Source of the DNA: an uncultured Flavobacteriales bacterium | Lineage (GTDB): Bacteria > Bacteroidota > Bacteroidia > Flavobacteriales_F > PHOS-HE28 | NCBI GenBank assembly: GCA_937872175.1 | Contig: CALMPI010000003.1 | Location: forward strand, 19,456-83,455 | Length of the DNA stretch: 64,000 nt | Direction of reading: 5' to 3' | In this document: positions 61,424 through 64,000 of the stretch, piece after piece | Numbering within the stretch: position 1 is the first letter of the stretch | Layout: every line of letters begins with the position of its first letter | The notes under the pieces: model-generated | Database searches by the model: none | Told to the model about the DNA's origin: nothing | Seen by the model: the letters and a program-made list of their open reading frames with translations, nothing else | Made by a program: the position numbers and the translations under genes

Positions 61424-61513
61424 CGGATACGTTCCGGCTATTAGCGGATATTCACGGATACATCCACCCCCCTTTTCGGATACGGAACGGATATTACCGT
61501 ATATTTGCGGATA
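61424..61513 (+). promoter_or_regulatory. six helically phased CGGATA direct repeats at the fic promoter
   Basis: CGGATA occurs at 61424, 61445, 61455, 61477, 61488 and 61508, on the same strand, with steps of 21, 10, 22, 11 and 20 bp. Every step is close to one or two turns of B-DNA, so all six face the same side. The last copy overlaps the start codon and the -7 box lies between copies five and six. This looks like an operator array for cooperative binding. Confidence 0.7.
61500..61507 (+). promoter_or_regulatory. exact -7 promoter box for fic
   Basis: TATATTTG matches TAnnTTTG at all six defined bases and ends 5 nt before ATG 61513, inside the CGGATA array. Confidence 0.65.
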
Positions 61514-62550
61514 TGTCCACCGTTCACACCTTCCGCCTCGATCTCACCTGGGACCTGCTCCAGGCCATCAGCCGGGTGGACCGCTTCGCCGGGGAATGGG
61601 CCAGCATTGAACGCCGCGAAGGCCGCTCGCTCAAGCACCTCAAGTCCATCGCCACCATCCAGAGCGTGGGCGCCTCCACCCGCATCGAGGGCAGCCGGCT
61701 CGACGATGTCGCGGTGGATGCCCTGCTCGCCCAGCTCGACATCACGAAGCTGGAGGACCGCGATCAGCAGGAGGTGGCCGGTTACTTCGAAGCGCTCGAT
61801 ACCCTCAGCGAGGCTTATGCGGACATCCGCATCGGCGAGAGCGAGCTGATGCACCTGCACAAGCTCACGCTCCAGTACAGCACCAAGGACGCCTGGCACC
61901 GCGGCGGCTACAAGCAGCGGTCCAATGCCGTGGAGGCCACCCTGCCCGATGGCAGTCGCACCGTGGTCTTCACCACCACGCCCCCCGGCGTGGAGACCGA
62001 GGACGCCATGCGTGCGCTGGTCGCCTGGTACGCCCGTCCCGATGCCGTGCATCCGCTGGTGCGCGTTGCGGCCTTCTGCTACGAGTTCGTCACCATACAC
62101 CCGTTCCAAGACGGCAATGGCCGCCTCAGCCGCCTGCTGGCCACCTTGCTCCTGCTGCAACAGGGCTATCCCTGGGTGCAGTACGTCAGCTTCGAGCACG
62201 AGATCGAGCGGCGCAAGCAGGAGTACTACCGCGTGCTGCGAACCTGCCAGGCCAACCGCCCCGGAGAGGACATTGGCCCCTGGCTGCACTTCTTCCTGGA
62301 CTGCCTGGTGGTGATGATGGAGAAGCTCCGCGCCAAGCTGGAGGCCAAAGGCGCCGTCACCGACCTCAACGAACGCCAGCGCAACATCCTGCGCTACGTG
62401 CAGGCGCATGCCGGTGCACAGGCGGGCGGCATTGCTAAGGCCTTGGGCATACCACTACCTACGGTGAAGAAGGACCTCGAAAAGATGGTGGGCGCCGAGG
62501 TGCTGCTGCGTGAAGGGGTGGGGCGGGGGACGCATTACAGCGCGCGGTAG
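61513..62550 (+). CDS. Fic-family adenylyltransferase, class II, with C-terminal winged helix
   Basis: 345 aa. The inhibitory motif STRIEGS (about 55-61, S/TxxxEG) in the N-terminal helix marks a class II, self-inhibited Fic protein. The catalytic loop HPFQDGNGRLSR (about 196-207) is intact, with His, Asp/Gly and Arg for AMP transfer. A winged-helix domain (about 275-340: LNERQRNILRYVQ, GGIAKALGIPLPTVKKDLEKMV) suggests DNA binding or autoregulation. It probably AMPylates a host or self protein. The ATG at 61513 is chosen over longer in-frame starts because it follows the exact -7 box and starts the domain. Confidence 0.93.
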   Translation: MSTVHTFRLDLTWDLLQAISRVDRFAGEWASIERREGRSLKHLKSIATIQSVGASTRIEGSRLDDVAVDALLAQLDITKLEDRDQQEVAGYFEALDTLSEAYADIRIGESELMHLHKLTLQYSTKDAWHRGGYKQRSNAVEATLPDGSRTVVFTTTPPGVETEDAMRALVAWYARPDAVHPLVRVAAFCYEFVTIHPFQDGNGRLSRLLATLLLLQQGYPWVQYVSFEHEIERRKQEYYRVLRTCQANRPGEDIGPWLHFFLDCLVVMMEKLRAKLEAKGAVTDLNERQRNILRYVQAHAGAQAGGIAKALGIPLPTVKKDLEKMVGAEVLLREGVGRGTHYSAR

Positions 62551-62577
62551 GTCGGATCTTCAGTTGGTGACAGATCG

Positions 62578-63498
62578 TCACCGACTGAGCCCCTCCACCC
62601 ACCGCACCAGCTCCCGCTCATCCACGATCGACCACGCGTGCGGGTGCCGGTTGCCGCGCTGCATGCCGCGCCCTTCCGTAGTGATGTACTCCGCTCGCGA
62701 ATTTCCCATCGCCACCAGCGTGTCGTGGATTCGCTTCAACCCGAAGGCGTTCAGTTCCTCGTAGCTGTCGTCGCGGTTGGCGCGCCACCACGCGGTGTCC
62801 GGCTCGGTGTAGAAGCGGATGGGCAGTTCCTTCAGCGCAGCCACGCTCGCGGACGAGTTGAGTAGGGGAGCTGAGCGCTCATAGTTGACCATATTGTCCG
62901 CTGGCGATCCCAAGGTGCTGTCTAGAAAGGCCTGCAAGTAGCGCGCTTCGTCCTTGTACTCCGGGAAGGTCGTCTTCGACAGATCCCGCTTCGAGCAATC
63001 ATACAGGTGCACCAGGTCCAGCGGACTGTCCACCGCGAAGACGCCCTTGAGGCCGATGCCCGGCCGCGGCGCGCGCACCAGCTCCTTCGCCAGCAGCACG
63101 CTCACGTTGCCGCCGGAGGAGAAGCCGCCGATGAAGGTGTTCGTGGCATCGAGGCCGTGCTCTTTCACCGCACCGGCGATCACCTCCAGTACCTCCCGCT
63201 TCTCGGCCTCGCTCATCAGGATGTGCCGGTTGAAGTTCATCATCAGCACCGTGATGCCGTTGGCCACCGCCGTGTCCGCGATGGGTGACTCCGACCGCGT
63301 ATCCGCTGCATCGCACGGGAAGCAGGGGAAGAGGATCAGCAGGGCTTTCGGCTCGGTGGGGATGAGGAGGTCGTAGGCGGCAGTGTGGACCTCGCGTAGG
63401 GCCTGGGCCTGGGGTGGGGCGGGGGACTGGCAGGCGGCCAAGAGCAGGCATCCCGCGAAGAAGGCGTCAATGCGGGGCATGGAGGGTGCGGGGTTCAT
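62578..63498 (-). CDS. lipoprotein alpha/beta-hydrolase, function unknown
   Basis: 306 aa. The N-terminal AFFAGCLLLAACQSP ends in a good lipobox (LLAAC), so a lipid-anchored envelope protein is expected. A hydrolase core follows: KALLILFPCFPCDAAD near the oxyanion hole, TNTFIGGFSSGGNVSVLLA as the nucleophile elbow (G-F-S-S-G), FAVDSPLDLVHLY, and a late His in GNRHPHAWSIVDE. It resembles acyl or carboxyl esterases. It is second in an operon with the barstar gene (ATGA overlap). The start could also be the Met six codons in (63480). Confidence 0.78.
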   Translation of the reverse strand: MNPAPSMPRIDAFFAGCLLLAACQSPAPPQAQALREVHTAAYDLLIPTEPKALLILFPCFPCDAADTRSESPIADTAVANGITVLMMNFNRHILMSEAEKREVLEVIAGAVKEHGLDATNTFIGGFSSGGNVSVLLAKELVRAPRPGIGLKGVFAVDSPLDLVHLYDCSKRDLSKTTFPEYKDEARYLQAFLDSTLGSPADNMVNYERSAPLLNSSASVAALKELPIRFYTEPDTAWWRANRDDSYEELNAFGLKRIHDTLVAMGNSRAEYITTEGRGMQRGNRHPHAWSIVDERELVRWVEGLSR

Positions 63499-63893
63499 TG
63501 AAGCGTGAACGTGACGTGATCGTGCTCTGGGTTGCGAATGATCTCGAGAATGATCTCGAACAACACCTGCCCTCTCCCGGACTTCAGTTCATCCAATTGT
63601 TGCTGGACGTGAGGAATGTTCGAAGGATGACACGTTGCGAGCATGGCCTCATAGTGCCGTGCAGTCGCTTCCCGTCCAAGATCCAGCCTGCTTTTCTCGG
63701 AGTTCAACCACGTTAGATCCAGTGGTTCGGCGTAATCGTGAACACCGAAGCCGCCACGAAGCACGTCGTTGAATGCGTTGAGGTTGCGACCAATGCTCCA
63801 GTCGAGTCCGTGTGTGAGCTTCCGTTCAACCTCGTCATAGAACCCGGACAGGTCAGAGAATGTGTTGCCGTCTATGATGGCCGATTTGCTCAT
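63495..63893 (-). CDS. barstar-family ribonuclease inhibitor
   Basis: 132 aa from ATG 63893. AIIDGNTFSDLSGFYDEVERKL (about 5-26) and IGRNLNAFNDVLRGGFG (about 34-50) match the barstar fold, whose acidic helix blocks the active site of barnase-type RNases. The remainder is an extra helical tail longer than in classical barstars (about 90 aa). No RNase gene is adjacent in the window, so this may be an orphan immunity or anti-toxin gene; a partner could lie past the right edge. Confidence 0.82.
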   Translation of the reverse strand: MSKSAIIDGNTFSDLSGFYDEVERKLTHGLDWSIGRNLNAFNDVLRGGFGVHDYAEPLDLTWLNSEKSRLDLGREATARHYEAMLATCHPSNIPHVQQQLDELKSGRGQVLFEIILEIIRNPEHDHVTFTLQ

Positions 63894-63945
63894 TCCCCTT
63901 CGTTCAGGCAGGACTTGGTGAAAAGCGCCGGGTTCATCTGGAACT

Positions 63946-64000
63946 AGAAGCCATCTCAAAATAGTTTGCGCATGAGGATCATGGCACAAGCGAGCTGGAC
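63946..64000. mobile_element. probable insertion-sequence end at the right edge
   Basis: CTAG at 63944-63947 abuts AAGCCATCTCAAAATAG, a plausible terminal inverted repeat that overlaps the transposase stop, as in several IS5-group elements. The other end is outside the window, so the element cannot be confirmed. Confidence 0.35.
63956..64000 (-). CDS. C-terminal end of a probable IS5-like transposase (partial)
   Basis: Only the last 14 codons are inside the window: VQLACAMILMRKLF then stop, a hydrophobic-basic tail like those ending many IS5-family transposases. The call rests on this short tail and its position only. Confidence 0.35.
   Translation of the reverse strand, partial: VQLACAMILMRKLF

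Noticed and set aside
61267..61512. Longer fic reading frame starting at 61267
   Set aside because: It would run through the REP and CGGATA repeats; an exact -7 box sits 5 nt before ATG 61513, where the Fic domain begins.

Overview
The window is high-GC bacterial DNA from a Bacteroidota member, most likely a Flavobacteriales-type lineage. The evidence is: seven large exported proteins with C-terminal type IX secretion (T9SS) sorting domains, a TonB-dependent receptor with a carboxypeptidase-like N-terminal domain, outer-membrane beta-barrels without porin homology, no Shine-Dalgarno sequences, and recurrent TAnnTTtG-like boxes (the Bacteroidota -7 element) directly in front of start codons. 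No rRNA, tRNA, CRISPR-cas locus or complete mobile element was seen. A partial S9 peptidase sits at the left edge and the last 14 codons of a probable transposase at the right edge.

Layout. 1-6.5 kb: peptidase tail, a CotH/lamin-tail T9SS cargo and a protein with four tandem DUF4397 units. 6.5-16 kb: a MerR-type regulator with the residues expected of a B12 photoreceptor, a YwqK-like protein, a GlcD-type oxidase, a trimer-autoproteolysis-like surface protein, a bestrophin plus potassium channel pair, a periplasmic beta-propeller, and an MFS transporter convergent with murQ. 16-18.5 kb: a T9SS-sorted alpha/beta hydrolase, then a non-coding 0.7 kb array of five palindromes at about 115 bp steps. 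18.5-31.4 kb: TonB receptor, lipase, beta-CASP nuclease-like protein, outer-membrane proteins, tryptophan 2,3-dioxygenase, TonB-domain protein, Rieske protein, a Cys/His-rich small exported protein and a PorV-like/HhH outer-membrane pair. 31.5-41.7 kb: hpt-adk, two recently homogenised T9SS leucine-rich-like paralogs on the opposite strand, then obgE, a PAP2 phosphatase, crcB and a PafA-like phosphatase in a tight operon. 41.7-49.3 kb: OmpA protein, histidine kinase, threonine aldolase, TerB-like protein, O-methyltransferase, Kelch T9SS protein, NAPE-PLD-like hydrolase. 49.3-55.6 kb: a self-contained TetR-MFP-RND-TolC efflux operon. 55.6-64 kb: T9SS cargo, AAA ATPase, acyl-CoA dehydrogenase, a repeat-rich 0.8 kb gap, a Fic protein behind helically phased CGGATA repeats, a lipoprotein hydrolase, barstar and the transposase end.

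Themes. Many genes appear to start with little or no leader: the -7-like box ends 3-8 nt before the start codon in at least fourteen cases. Operon partners overlap by ATGA in most tight pairs. The accessory signals most worth following are the 115-bp palindrome array (17.9-18.5 kb), the homogenised T9SS paralog pair interrupting an apparent hpt-adk-obgE cluster, and the phased repeats in front of fic.
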